DNA of 64,000 nt from Pseudomonas spelaei (GTDB taxonomy: Bacteria > Pseudomonadota > Gammaproteobacteria > Pseudomonadales > Pseudomonadaceae): NCBI RefSeq assembly GCF_009724245.1, contig NZ_WNNK01000001.1:372001-436000 (forward strand). The letters run 5' to 3'. Position numbers and translations under genes: made by a program. The notes below the pieces were generated by a model. The model worked only from the letters and a program-made list of their open reading frames with translations. It did not search any database and was not told where the DNA came from. Shown piece after piece: positions 53,369 through 62,285 of the stretch; within the stretch, counting starts at the first letter, position 1; each line of letters opens with the position of its first letter.

Positions 53369-53398
53369 TCACAACAATAAAATTCAGGAGGTTTACCC

Positions 53399-53881
53399 AT
53401 GATTAACCAATCCCAACCCGCCGAGTTTGAACTGTCCATCAGCCGGCTGATCGACGCGCCCCGCAGCCGGGTATTTCGTGCCTGGACCGAGCCTGCGTTG
53501 TTGCAGCAGTGGTGGGGCCCACACGGCATGACCACGCCCGAGTGCGAAATGGACCTGTGGGTCGGTGGGCAGTTTCGCACACTGATGCGCGCGCCCGATG
53601 GCAGCGAATACCCGACCCAGGGCGTATTCCTCGAAATTACGGCACCCCGGCGCTTGGTGTTTACCGATGCGTTCACCCCCGGCTGGATTCCCTCGGGCCA
53701 GCCGTTCATGACCGCCGAAGTCACCTTTGAGGACGTCGATGGCAAAACCCTCTACACCGCTCGCGCGATGCACTGGAGCGCCGAAACCAAGCAGGCCCAT
53801 GAAGCCATGGGCTTTCATGACGGCTGGGGCCAGAGCCTGGATCGACTGGTGGCATTGGTGACCACAGGCATGCGCGATTGA
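53399..53881 (+). CDS. SRPBCC/AHSA1-domain protein
   Basis: A 160-aa Bet v1-like protein of the Aha1 type. Features are LSISRLIDAPRSRVFRAWTE, LLQQWWGPHGMTTPECEMDL and the final GWGQSLDRLVALV. The family binds hydrophobic ligands. It begins 30 bp after the DGPF gene with AGGAGG before the start; its end overlaps the sigma gene by 4 bp. Confidence 0.88.
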   Translation: MINQSQPAEFELSISRLIDAPRSRVFRAWTEPALLQQWWGPHGMTTPECEMDLWVGGQFRTLMRAPDGSEYPTQGVFLEITAPRRLVFTDAFTPGWIPSGQPFMTAEVTFEDVDGKTLYTARAMHWSAETKQAHEAMGFHDGWGQSLDRLVALVTTGMRD

Positions 53882-55113
53882 CGGTCCAGGCCCGGGTCGA
53901 AGCGGTTTATCGCAGCGAATCGCGGCGCATCCTGGCGACCCTGATTCGCCTGCTGGGCGATTTCGACCTCGCTGAGGAAGCCTTGCATGAGGCTTTTTTT
54001 GTCGCGGTCGAGCGCTGGGAGCAGGATGGCGTACCCGATAATCCCAGGGCTTGGCTGGTCTCTACCGGACGCTTCAAAGCGATCGACCGCTTGCGCCGCC
54101 AGGCCCGTTTTGCCGCGCACCAGAAGCTGCTGCTGGCCCAGGCCGAGGAACTGGAAGCGGCCGACTGGAGCGCCGAAGACGTGGAAGATGACCGCCTGCG
54201 CCTGATCTTCACCTGTTGCCACCCCGCACTGGCGGCGGATGCGCAGACGGCACTGACCCTGCGGGAAATCTGTGACCTGACCACCGAGGAAATCGCCCGG
54301 GCCTTCCTCGCCACGCCCGCCACGATCGCCCAGCGCATCGTGCGGGCCAAGGGCAAGATCCGTGAGGCGAAAATCCCTTATCAAGTGCCATCCCTGGCCG
54401 AATTGCCGGAGCGTCTGGACAGTGTGCTGCAGGTGATTTACCTGGTGTTCAACGAAGGGTATTCGGCGTCGATGGGCGCCGACCTGACCCGTGACGACCT
54501 GACCCGCGAAGCGATCCGCCTGGGCCGTTTACTGTTGGAGTTGCTGCCGGAGCCAGAGGTCATGGGCTTGCTGGCGCTGATGCTGCTCCACGAGTCCCGG
54601 CGCCTGGCACGGACCTCGGCCAACGGTGAGCTGGTACTGCTGGATGAACAGGACCGTTCGCTGTGGGACGCTTCGCTGATTGCTGAAGGCTGTGATCTGG
54701 TGGAGAAAGCGCTGACAACCCGGCGTTTTGGGCCTTACTGCCTGCAGGCGGCGATTGCTGCCGTGCATGCCGAAGCGCAGAGCGCTGTCGAGACCGATTG
54801 GCCGCAGATTGTCGGGCTTTATGACGTGTTGCTCAGGGCGGTGCCGTCGCCGGTGATCGAGCTCAATCGTGCGGTGGCGATGGCCATGCGGGATGGGCCG
54901 TTGGCGGGGTTGCAGCAGGTGGATGGGATCCTGGGGCGAGGTGATTTGTTGGACTATCACCTGGCCTATTCCGCGCGGGGGGAGTTCTGCCGGCAGTTGG
55001 GAAGGGTGGAGGAGGCGCGGGTCGCGTATGCAAAGGCGTTGGCGCTGACTCAACAGGCTCCGGAGCGACGCTTCATCGAGCGGCGTTTGGCCGATCTCCG
55101 TCAGCCGGAATGA
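53878..55113 (+). CDS. ECF42-group RNA polymerase sigma factor
   Basis: A 411-aa long sigma factor. It starts with TTG overlapping the preceding TGA stop. Sigma region 2 (about 10-70, LIRLLGDFDLAEEALHEAFF) and region 4 (about 110-165, EICDLTTEEIARAFLATPAT) are followed by a long TPR-like helical C-terminus (about 180-410, SVLQVIYLVFNEGYSASMGA, ELNRAVAMAMRDGPLAGLQQ). There is no anti-sigma gene. In ECF42 the C-terminal domain regulates the sigma factor. The operon promoter at 52481 fits ECF42, so autoregulation is likely. Confidence 0.92.
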   Translation: MTVQARVEAVYRSESRRILATLIRLLGDFDLAEEALHEAFFVAVERWEQDGVPDNPRAWLVSTGRFKAIDRLRRQARFAAHQKLLLAQAEELEAADWSAEDVEDDRLRLIFTCCHPALAADAQTALTLREICDLTTEEIARAFLATPATIAQRIVRAKGKIREAKIPYQVPSLAELPERLDSVLQVIYLVFNEGYSASMGADLTRDDLTREAIRLGRLLLELLPEPEVMGLLALMLLHESRRLARTSANGELVLLDEQDRSLWDASLIAEGCDLVEKALTTRRFGPYCLQAAIAAVHAEAQSAVETDWPQIVGLYDVLLRAVPSPVIELNRAVAMAMRDGPLAGLQQVDGILGRGDLLDYHLAYSARGEFCRQLGRVEEARVAYAKALALTQQAPERRFIERRLADLRQPE

Positions 55114-55139
55114 ATGAGGCAGGCGCGGGGCTTGGCGCG

Positions 55140-55994
55140 TTATTCGAGCATCTTCTGCAACAACCAGCTTCCCGCCGGGCCGGGTGGGTGTTGGCGTGAC
55201 CACAGGGCGTCCACGGCCACCGAACGCGGCCAGCCGCGGGCTTTGAGCTCCTGCAGGTGGCCGCCGCCAAAACGCTCCACCAGCCAGCGCGGCAGCGGTG
55301 CCCAGCCGAATCCCAACTGCGCCATTTCCATCAACATCAGGTAACTGGGCGCCGACCACACCCGGCCGAGGCCCCGCGTTTCATTGGGGTTGATGATGCT
55401 TGCCAGGCGCAGTTCGCGGTGTTGTTCCAGGGTCTGCTGGTCGATGCCATCCAGGCTCGCCAACGGATGTTTGGGTGAGACAAACAGGGCAATTTCCGTG
55501 CGCTCTTCTACCGGCGCCCTCGTCAGGTCCGGTGGGTAGACGTCTTGCATCTCGATAAAGGCAATCTGCGCCCGACCGCTTTGCAGCAGTGCGATCAAGT
55601 CTTCACATTCGGCGATCAGGCATTCCAGCTCCAAGTCCGGATAGCGCTGCTCAAAGGCGCTGAGGGCAGACTCGAAACGCTCTGACTGATAGGTGTCGGA
55701 CATGGCGATACTCAGCTTGGGCTCCAACCCTTGGGATAGCTGACTGGCTGCCAGTTCCAAACGGCTACTGGCTTCCAGCACCTGCTCGGCCCGTTGCAGC
55801 AACACATGGCCTGCCGGGGTCAATGTTGGCTTGCGGCTGCTGCGGTCAAACAGCACCACGTCCAGATCAATCTCCAGGCTCGCCACCGCTGCACTGACGG
55901 TGGACTGGCTCTTGCCCAGTTTACGTGCCGCTGCCGAAAACGAACCTTGGGTCGCCGCCTGGACAAACGCCTGGAGCACTTCATGGGACGCCAT
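55140..55994 (-). CDS. LysR-family regulator
   Basis: A 284-aa LysR-type regulator with HTH AFVQAATQGSFSAAARKLGK and SQSTVSAAVASLEIDLDVVL, and an effector domain. The C-terminus has GFGWAPLPRWLVERFGGGHL. It is divergent from the PACE efflux gene (89 bp between starts), an arrangement typical of PACE-family regulation. It is convergent with the ECF42 gene with a 26-bp gap. Confidence 0.85.
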   Translation of the reverse strand: MASHEVLQAFVQAATQGSFSAAARKLGKSQSTVSAAVASLEIDLDVVLFDRSSRKPTLTPAGHVLLQRAEQVLEASSRLELAASQLSQGLEPKLSIAMSDTYQSERFESALSAFEQRYPDLELECLIAECEDLIALLQSGRAQIAFIEMQDVYPPDLTRAPVEERTEIALFVSPKHPLASLDGIDQQTLEQHRELRLASIINPNETRGLGRVWSAPSYLMLMEMAQLGFGWAPLPRWLVERFGGGHLQELKARGWPRSVAVDALWSRQHPPGPAGSWLLQKMLE

Positions 55995-56082
55995 ACTATC
56001 GCCTTGGTCGATGGTTACTGGTTATGAAGTATCGGTTCATGGTGTGAATATGGCAACCACAGTCACTCACGGAGCACGGGTC

Positions 56083-56520
56083 ATGAGCCCTACCAAAACC
56101 ATCACTGAACGCGTTTTCCAGGCCATCGGCTTCGAGGGTCTGGCCTTGTTGATCTGCACCCCGTTACTGGTGTGGATCACTGGCAGACCCGCCCTGGAGA
56201 TGGGCGCGGTCACCCTGGCTATCAGCATTCTGGCGCTGACCTGGAACATCATCTTCAACGGCCTGTTCGACCGTCTGAAGGCGCGCCTGCAACTGAGCAA
56301 TAGCGGCTGGACCCGGGTGTTGCACGCCTTGATGTTCGAAGGTGGCCTGATCCTGTTTGCCGTGCCGTTGATCGCCGCGTGGCTGAATATCAGCCTGATG
56401 CAGGCTTTCATCCTCGACATCGGCGTGCTGCTGTTCTTCCTGCCGTACACCTATGTGTACCACTGGGGTTACGACGTGCTGCGGGATAAGTTTGTGCAGC
56501 GCCGAGCGTTGACGGTGTAG
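56083..56520 (+). CDS. PACE-family efflux transporter
   Basis: A 145-aa inner-membrane protein with four helices as a pair of BTP domains. Typical segments are ITERVFQAIGFEGLALLICT, LTWNIIFNGLFDRL, LHALMFEGGLILFAVPLIAA and FFLPYTYVYHWGYDVLRDKF. PACE proteins (AceI type) export chlorhexidine and other biocides or polyamines. The start 56083 has ACGGAG about 8 nt upstream; longer starts run into the divergent LysR gene. It ends in a stem-loop shared with the convergent SDR gene. Confidence 0.87.
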   Translation: MSPTKTITERVFQAIGFEGLALLICTPLLVWITGRPALEMGAVTLAISILALTWNIIFNGLFDRLKARLQLSNSGWTRVLHALMFEGGLILFAVPLIAAWLNISLMQAFILDIGVLLFFLPYTYVYHWGYDVLRDKFVQRRALTV

Positions 56521-56540
56521 GAGCCGGTGTACCGGCTCCT
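56519..56540. terminator. Stem-loop between PACE and SDR genes
   Basis: AGGAGCCGG and CCGGCTCCT form a perfect 9-bp stem with a TGTA loop directly at the PACE stop. There is no U-tract. Confidence 0.5.
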
Positions 56541-56554
56541 GATGCGGGGTGGGC

Positions 56555-57313
56555 TTACAAGAACATTCCGCCCGACGCCTCAACCCGCTGGCCGGTGATC
56601 CAGTTGCTGCCGTCGGCCAGCAGGGTGGAAATCGCCCCGCCAATGTCGTCCGGCAAGCCTGCCCGACCCAGGGCGGTATTGTTGGCAACCATGGCGTTAA
56701 GGTCTGGATTGTCCCGCACGGCGCCACCACTGAAATCGGTGGCAATCGCGCCAGGAGCCAGGGTGTTGACGCTGATACCACGCGCGCCCAGCTCCTTGGC
56801 CTGGTAGCGGGTCAGCACTTCCACCGCGCCTTTCATCGAGGCGTAGGCCGCATAGCCGGGCAGGCTGAAGCGGGTCAGGCCGCTGGAGATGTTGAGGATC
56901 CGGCCACCGTCGGCGATCAGCGGCAGCAGTTTTTGCGTCAGGAAGAACGGGCCCTTGAGGTGGATGGCGACCATCTGATCGAACTGCTCTTCGCGGGTGT
57001 CGGCAAAGCTGGCGTGGGCACCGATGCCGGCGTTATTGATCAGAAAGTCGAAGTGATCCTGAGCGAAAACCTTCTTGAGCAGCGCGCCGACTTCAGCCGT
57101 GAAGGCCGCGAACGTTGAACTCTGGCTGACGTCCAATTTCAGCATGGCCGCGCGGCCACCGAGTTTTTCGACCTCCGCGGCCACCGCCTGGGCTTCGTCG
57201 GCTTTGCTGTGGTAAGTGCCGATGATATCGACGCCTTGCGCGGCCAGGTGCAGGGCTGCGCTTTTGCCCAGGCCACGGCTGGCGCCGGTGATGAGTGCGA
57301 TTTTACGGGTCAT
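56555..57313 (-). CDS. Short-chain dehydrogenase/reductase
   Basis: A 252-aa classical SDR. The cofactor motif is LITGASRGLGKSAALHLA, the structural motif INNAGIG, the Ser in LNISSGLTRF, and the catalytic pair YAAYASMKGAVE (Tyr/Lys). It binds NADP(H) by the Arg after the Gly motif. The substrate is unknown. The start MTRKIALITG is preferred over a longer frame from 57370. It is divergent from the next LysR gene, which is likely its regulator. Confidence 0.88.
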   Translation of the reverse strand: MTRKIALITGASRGLGKSAALHLAAQGVDIIGTYHSKADEAQAVAAEVEKLGGRAAMLKLDVSQSSTFAAFTAEVGALLKKVFAQDHFDFLINNAGIGAHASFADTREEQFDQMVAIHLKGPFFLTQKLLPLIADGGRILNISSGLTRFSLPGYAAYASMKGAVEVLTRYQAKELGARGISVNTLAPGAIATDFSGGAVRDNPDLNAMVANNTALGRAGLPDDIGGAISTLLADGSNWITGQRVEASGGMFL

Positions 57314-57434
57314 GGTGAAGTCCTTGGAGTGAGCGATTGATCGTGGGACTGAGTGTATTTGTCCGCTCATAACGTGATAAACAGAGCTGAACCGGAATCA
57401 CTGGCCGGATAGGCCGAACAATCAAGGTCGCCCC

Positions 57435-58340
57435 ATGAACAAGCTGGAACTGCTGCGCACCTTTGTCCGCGTCACCGAACTGTCGAGTTTCACTCAGGCC
57501 GGCGAGAGCCTCGGCTTGCCGCGCTCCACGGTGTCCGAGCATGTGCAGGCCCTGGAAGAGTTGCTCGGCGCCCGACTGTTGCAGCGCACCACCCGCAGGG
57601 TTCAGGCGACCCAGGACGGTCGGGTGTTGTATGAGCGCAGTAAGGATCTGTTGTCGCACATGGAGGAGCTGGAAGGGTTGTTTCGTCAGGACGAGACACA
57701 ACTGAGCGGGCGAATCCGCGTCGATATGCTCAACGCCATGGCCAGGATGGTGATCGTGCCACGCCTGCCGGAGTTCATGGCACGGCATCCGCTGATTGAT
57801 CTGGAAATCAGCAGCTCTGACCGACAGGTGGACCTGCTGGCCGAAGGCTTCGACTGCGTACTGCGGGTGGGCGCGCAGCCGGACCAGTCGGTGGTGGCAC
57901 GGGTGCTGTGCAGCATGCCGATGATCAACTGCGCCAGCCCCGCGTACCTGCAACGCTATGGCGTGCCCAAGACACTGGCTGACCTGGCCGACCATCAGTT
58001 GGTGCATTACGTGCGTCCGCTGGGTTCGCGTTCGTCGGGGTTTGAATACCAGCAAGGCAACAAGGTGCAGCGTGTTGAGATGGCCGGGCGTGTCACAGTC
58101 AATAGCACGGATGCGTATCAAGCGGCCTGCCTGGCAGGTTTCGGCCTGATTCAGGTGCCGTGCCTGGGGATTCGCGATCTGCTGGCCAGCGGTGAGCTGG
58201 TGGCGGTGCTGCCTGAGTATCCGGCGCCTTCGATGGATGTCTCCCTGCTATACGCCGGTCAACGGCATCTGCCGTTGCGGGTGCGGGTCTTCATGGACTG
58301 GCTGACCACCACGCTGCAAACCGCGTTAACGGCGTGCTGA
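57435..58340 (+). CDS. LysR-family regulator
   Basis: A 301-aa LysR regulator, HTH TELSSFTQAGESLGLPRSTV (about residues 13-32). The effector domain has SSDRQVDLLAEGFDCVLRVG and GFGLIQVPCLGIRDLLASGE, typical of the CrgA/AphB-like type that pairs with divergent oxidoreductases. Start spacing to the SDR gene is 121 bp. Its 3' end overlaps the convergent LysR gene by 15 bp. Confidence 0.87.
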   Translation: MNKLELLRTFVRVTELSSFTQAGESLGLPRSTVSEHVQALEELLGARLLQRTTRRVQATQDGRVLYERSKDLLSHMEELEGLFRQDETQLSGRIRVDMLNAMARMVIVPRLPEFMARHPLIDLEISSSDRQVDLLAEGFDCVLRVGAQPDQSVVARVLCSMPMINCASPAYLQRYGVPKTLADLADHQLVHYVRPLGSRSSGFEYQQGNKVQRVEMAGRVTVNSTDAYQAACLAGFGLIQVPCLGIRDLLASGELVAVLPEYPAPSMDVSLLYAGQRHLPLRVRVFMDWLTTTLQTALTAC

Positions 58341-59243
58341 CAGCTGTTGCGGGGCGAGGAAGGCATCGTGGAAGTAATCACGAAACGCCTGCATCGCCGG
58401 GGTGAACACGCGTTCGCGGTGCCAGGCCAGGCCGACGCTCATTGAGGGCACCTGGTCGGTCACGCTCACCGTCTCGATCCGCTTGCCTTCCAATGACCAG
58501 GGGCGGTGTACCAGGTCCGAGAGAATCGCCACGCCGCTGCCGTTGGCGACCATGCTGCGTACCGCTTCCACCGAGCTGGTGCGCAGCCGCACCTTGGGCG
58601 TTTGCCCGGCCTGTTCCCAGTAACGCATGGCGCTTTGTTCGGCTTCGTCGACGGTCAGGAAAATGTACGGTTCTTGGGCCACGTCCGCGAGGCTGACAGC
58701 GGCGCGTTCGCACAGCGGGTGGTGGCTGGGCAGCCACAGGCGGCGTTCGGAGTTGAAGAGGATTTCCGAGACGATGTCCGGGTGGGTGAGGTTGGCGGTG
58801 AGCACCACGGCCATGTCGAACTGGCCGTCCAGCAGGCCGTGTTCGATGGCTTGGCGTTCCTGCTCGAACACGTCGATGGTCACGTCCGGATGCCAATGCG
58901 CCATGCGCTGCAAGTGATGGGGCAGGAAATAACCCAGCACGGTGTAGCTGGCCGCCACCCGCAGCCCACCACTGGCTCGGTAGTCCGGCAGTGGGCTGTT
59001 CAAGGCGTCGTCGACGCTGCGCACAATCACATAGGCCCGGTTGAGAAAGTGCCGCCCGGCGTCGGTCAGGTTCATGCCTTGGGCCGAACGTACAAACAGC
59101 TGCGCGCCGAGCAGGGCTTCCAGCTCCTTGATCGCGGTGGTCACGGCCGACTGGGAGATGTTCAGGTGAATGGCTGCCTGGGAGATCTGGCCGATTTCGG
59201 CGGTGGCAACGAAGTAGCGGACTTGGCGCAAGGTGAGGGACAT
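58326..59243 (-). CDS. LysR-family regulator of the pxp operon (probable)
   Basis: A 305-aa LysR-type protein beginning MSLTLRQVRYFVATAEIGQI, HTH in ISQAAIHLNISQSAVTTAIK. The effector domain contains RRLWLPSHHPLCERAAVSLA. Longer in-frame starts up to 59591 cross a palindromic repeat and are rejected. It is divergent from pxpABC, 235 bp apart; palindromes at 59381-59416 in the gap could be its binding site. It overlaps the convergent LysR by 15 bp. Confidence 0.82.
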   Translation of the reverse strand: MSLTLRQVRYFVATAEIGQISQAAIHLNISQSAVTTAIKELEALLGAQLFVRSAQGMNLTDAGRHFLNRAYVIVRSVDDALNSPLPDYRASGGLRVAASYTVLGYFLPHHLQRMAHWHPDVTIDVFEQERQAIEHGLLDGQFDMAVVLTANLTHPDIVSEILFNSERRLWLPSHHPLCERAAVSLADVAQEPYIFLTVDEAEQSAMRYWEQAGQTPKVRLRTSSVEAVRSMVANGSGVAILSDLVHRPWSLEGKRIETVSVTDQVPSMSVGLAWHRERVFTPAMQAFRDYFHDAFLAPQQLSARR

Positions 59244-59256
59244 AACAAATCCTGGA

Positions 59257-59368
59257 CTGTAGCCGCTGCAGAGGCACGAGGCTGCGATAAGGGCCGCAGG
59301 ACCTTCCGGCGGTTTTAAGGCCCCGCGACTGCTTCGCAGCCGATCGCAGGCTGCGCCAGCGGCTACAG
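59257..59368. repeat. Long palindromic repeat, diverged copy
   Basis: CTGTAGCCGCTGCAGAGGCAC on the left; on the right a shortened arm GCGCCAGCGGCTACAG. It lies between the LysR gene and the pxp promoter region. Confidence 0.8.
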
Positions 59369-59380
59369 CGTAAGTGGTTA

Positions 59381-59416
59381 TCTGATTTTCAGAAGATGCC
59401 CCATCTGATAATAGAT
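59381..59416. promoter_or_regulatory. Palindromes in the pxp promoter region
   Basis: TCTGATTTTCAGA (59381-59393) and ATCTGATAATAGAT (59403-59416) share ATCTGA and AGAT elements. They lie 63-98 bp before pxpA and are candidates for the LysR regulator. Confidence 0.45.
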
Positions 59417-59478
59417 CTTCCCAAGGGGTCAAGCCGCAGCCTAATTTCCATGGCATGAACTTTCTCGGAGCAACCTCG

Positions 59479-60249
59479 ATGCAGGCAGTGGATTTCAATT
59501 CGGACATGGGCGAAGGCTTTGGTCCCTGGACTATTGGTGACGGCGTGGATAGCGAGCTGATGGCGTTTATCAGTTCCGCCAACATCGCCACCGGTTTTCA
59601 CGCCGGCGACCCAGGCACCATGCGCCGCACGGTCGAGCGTGCCAAACAGTTGGGCGTAGCCATCGGCGCCCACCCCGGCTTTCGCGACATGGTGGGGTTT
59701 GGCCGTCGCCACATCAACGCCCCGGCCCAGGAACTGGTGGACGACATCCTCTACCAACTGGGCGCCCTGCGAGAAATCGCCCGGGCCCAAGGCGTTTCCC
59801 TGCAACACATCAAGCCCCACGGCGCGCTCTACATGCATCTGGCCCGGGACGAAGAAGCTGCACGCCTGCTGGTGGAAAACCTGCAAATCCTTGAGCCGAC
59901 GCTGTTGCTGTACTGCATGCCCAACTCGGTGATCTGGCGCATCGCCAAGGAGCTCGGCCAGCCAGTGGTGCGGGAGTTTTACGCCGACCGCGAGTACGAC
60001 CTCTCGGGCTCCATCGTCTTCACCCGCCATGTCCGCGCGCTGGATCCGAAGACCGTTGCGGCGCGGGTGGTGCGTGCCTGCCAGAGCGGTGTGGTGCGGA
60101 CCGTGGAGGGTGAAGACTTGTCCATCGAGTTCGATTCCATCTGCTTGCACAGCGACACGCCGGGTGCGTTGGCGTTGGTTGAGGCCACCCGTACAGCACT
60201 GAATGAGGCGGGGATTAAAGTTGTGGCGGGCTCGCCACAAAAACGATAG
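59479..60249 (+). CDS. pxpA: 5-oxoprolinase subunit PxpA (LamB/YcsF)
   Basis: A 256-aa protein: [20 protein letters not shown] at the start, [39 protein letters not shown] and [12 protein letters not shown]. This is the LamB/YcsF signature of PxpA, which works with PxpB and PxpC to open 5-oxoproline to glutamate using ATP. GGAG lies 8 nt before ATG 59479, preferred over an upstream ATG at 59455. It is followed by pxpB and pxpC. Confidence 0.92.
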   Translation: MQAVDFNSDMGEGFGPWTIGDGVDSELMAFISSANIATGFHAGDPGTMRRTVERAKQLGVAIGAHPGFRDMVGFGRRHINAPAQELVDDILYQLGALREIARAQGVSLQHIKPHGALYMHLARDEEAARLLVENLQILEPTLLLYCMPNSVIWRIAKELGQPVVREFYADREYDLSGSIVFTRHVRALDPKTVAARVVRACQSGVVRTVEGEDLSIEFDSICLHSDTPGALALVEATRTALNEAGIKVVAGSPQKR

Positions 60250-60313
60250 GCCCTGTGCCACTGTCAGATGATTTTTTGCCTGCCTTTCTATAATGATTCC
60301 AAGAGGAACAGAC

Positions 60314-61192
60314 ATGGCTGAATCTTCCCCGATCCGCTACAGCTTTGGCGGTGATGAACACCTGTTTGCCGAGGTCAGCGAAAGCATGTCCCTGGAAGCT
60401 TTCTTCAAGGGCATGGCGGTTACCCGTGCGGTAGAACGCCTGGCCCTGGAAGGTGTGCTGGACGTGTGCCTGGCCAACGCCTCATTCCAGATTCGTTTCG
60501 ACCCGGACCGTATCGCCCCGCACGTGCTGTTGGATGCGGTGCAGAGTGCTGAGGCCCAGGCCGTAGCCGAGCGTACCTTGCACACTCGGATCATCGAGAT
60601 TCCGGTGTTGTACAACGACCCCTGGACCTTAGAGACCCTGATGCGTTTTCGTGACCGTCATCAAGACCCCAGCGGCACCGATCTGGAGTATGCGGCACGC
60701 ATTAACGGTCTGGCGGACGTCGAGGCCTTTATCGCCGCTCACAGTGGCGCGCCGTGGTTTGTCTCGATGGTCGGCTTTGTCGCCGGGCTGCCGTTCATGT
60801 TCCAGATGGTGGAACGCGAGCGCCAGTTGCAGGTGCCCAAATACCTGCGCCCGCGCACTGACACGCCAAAACTGACCCTCGGTCATGGCGGCTGTTTTGG
60901 CTGTATCTACTCGGTCCGTGGCGCCGGGGGTTATCAGATGTTCGGCGTGACGCCGGCGCCGATCTATGACCCTGAGCAGCAGTTGCCCTACCTCAAGGAA
61001 CACATGGTGTTCTTCCGGCCCGGCGATATCGTCCAGTTCAAACCCATGGACCGCGAGGCGTATGACGTGGCGATCGCAGAGGTGGAGGCGGGGCGTTTCG
61101 ACTTGCGCATCCGCCCGGTGGAGTTTTCCCTCGACGCTTTCCTCGCCGACCCTGTCGGCTATCCGAAAACCCTGCAGGAGGCGCTGGCATGA
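60314..61192 (+). CDS. pxpB: 5-oxoprolinase subunit PxpB (KipI family)
   Basis: A 292-aa protein, MAESSPIRYSFGGDEHLFAE, with the KipI features IPVLYNDPWTLETLM and the central LGHGGCFGCIYSVRGAGGYQ, MFGVTPAPIYDP. It forms the PxpBC carboxyltransferase-like complex that acts with PxpA. AGAGGA lies 7 nt before the ATG. It overlaps pxpC by 4 bp. N-terminal residues 1-200 differ in length from short KipI proteins, but the fold appears complete. Confidence 0.88.
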   Translation: MAESSPIRYSFGGDEHLFAEVSESMSLEAFFKGMAVTRAVERLALEGVLDVCLANASFQIRFDPDRIAPHVLLDAVQSAEAQAVAERTLHTRIIEIPVLYNDPWTLETLMRFRDRHQDPSGTDLEYAARINGLADVEAFIAAHSGAPWFVSMVGFVAGLPFMFQMVERERQLQVPKYLRPRTDTPKLTLGHGGCFGCIYSVRGAGGYQMFGVTPAPIYDPEQQLPYLKEHMVFFRPGDIVQFKPMDREAYDVAIAEVEAGRFDLRIRPVEFSLDAFLADPVGYPKTLQEALA

Positions 61193-62163
61193 TCAAGGTC
61201 CTCAAACCCGGCCTCGCCACCTCTGTGCAGGATCTTGGCCGTGAAGGGTATTACCACCTGGGCATTCCTCCGTCCGGTGCGCTGGACCAGTATGCCTTGA
61301 GCGCAGCCAATCACTTGGTGGGCAACCCGGTGGGCGCGGCGGGGTTGGAGTGCACGCTGATCGGGCCGGAGCTGGCGTTTCAGCAGGACGCTTTGGTGGC
61401 CTTGAGCGGTGCGCTGATGTCGCCGCGCCTGGATGGAGAAGTGGTGCATCAGGACACGGCTTTCCAGGTGCGCGCCGGGCAAGTGTTGCGGTTCGAGTTT
61501 CCCAGGGCCGGAGCGCGGACGTACCTGGCGGTGGCCGGAGGCATTGATGTGCCGCTGGTACTCGGTAGCCGCTCCACTTACACCCTCGGTGCGCTGGGTG
61601 GTTTTCACGGCCGGCGACTGGCAGAGGGTGATGAACTGCCCATAGGTGTTGCCAGTGGCAGCGGCCGAGCGGGCAACAGCTTGCCCATGGCCTTGCGTCA
61701 GTCGGTGGGCGGCGAGGTCACGTTACGGGTGGTGCCGGGGCTGTATTACGAGCGGTTGACGGCGGAGGCGAAAAGCAGCTTTTTTGCCGAACCCTGGACC
61801 GTCGGATCGGAGGCCGACCGTATCGGCTATCGCTTCAAGGGCGGTAGCGCCTTGAGCTTCCAGCCTCGGGAGCAGCCGTTTGGCGCGGGCTCGGATCCTT
61901 CAAATATCGTCGACAGCTGCTACCCCATCGGCTCGATCCAGGTGCCGGCGGGGCTGGAGCCGATTGTGTTGCATCGGGATGCGGTGTCGGGAGGCGGTTA
62001 CGCAATGATTGGCACGGTGATCAGTGCCGATCTGGACCTGATCGGGCAGATGCAGCCCAACCAGCGCGCCGGGTTTGTTGCGGTGACGTTGGAGGAGGCG
62101 CTGGAGGCGCGGCGGGTGTACAAGAAGCGGCTGAAGATGATGGGCGGGTTGTTCAGCAACTGA
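61189..62163 (+). CDS. pxpC: 5-oxoprolinase subunit PxpC (KipA family)
   Basis: A 324-aa biotin-dependent carboxyltransferase-fold protein: MIKVLKPGLATSVQDLGREG, YYHLGIPPSGALDQYALSAA and LGALGGFHGRRLAEGDELPI, then PFGAGSDPSNIVDSCYPIGS. It is the last subunit of the pyroglutamate-opening enzyme. The ATG overlaps the pxpB stop (ATGA). No kinase or permease gene for 5-oxoproline follows; a REPIN and the convergent pit gene do. Confidence 0.92.
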   Translation: MIKVLKPGLATSVQDLGREGYYHLGIPPSGALDQYALSAANHLVGNPVGAAGLECTLIGPELAFQQDALVALSGALMSPRLDGEVVHQDTAFQVRAGQVLRFEFPRAGARTYLAVAGGIDVPLVLGSRSTYTLGALGGFHGRRLAEGDELPIGVASGSGRAGNSLPMALRQSVGGEVTLRVVPGLYYERLTAEAKSSFFAEPWTVGSEADRIGYRFKGGSALSFQPREQPFGAGSDPSNIVDSCYPIGSIQVPAGLEPIVLHRDAVSGGGYAMIGTVISADLDLIGQMQPNQRAGFVAVTLEEALEARRVYKKRLKMMGGLFSN

Positions 62164-62180
62164 ATGTAGGCGCAGGTTTG

Positions 62181-62268
62181 TGTGGGAGCTGGCTTGCCTG
62201 CGATGGCATCGCCTCGGTGTAACTGATACTCCGAGGCGATGCCATCGCGGGCAAGCCCGGCTCCCACA
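62181..62268. repeat. REPIN after pxpC
   Basis: TGTGGGAGCTGGCTTGCCTG and GGGCAAGCCCGGCTCCCACA flank a loop with an inner stem ATCGCCTCGG / CCGAGGCGAT. It is between the convergent pxpC and pit genes. Confidence 0.85.
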
Positions 62269-62285
62269 TGTTTATCTGCGGTGTG

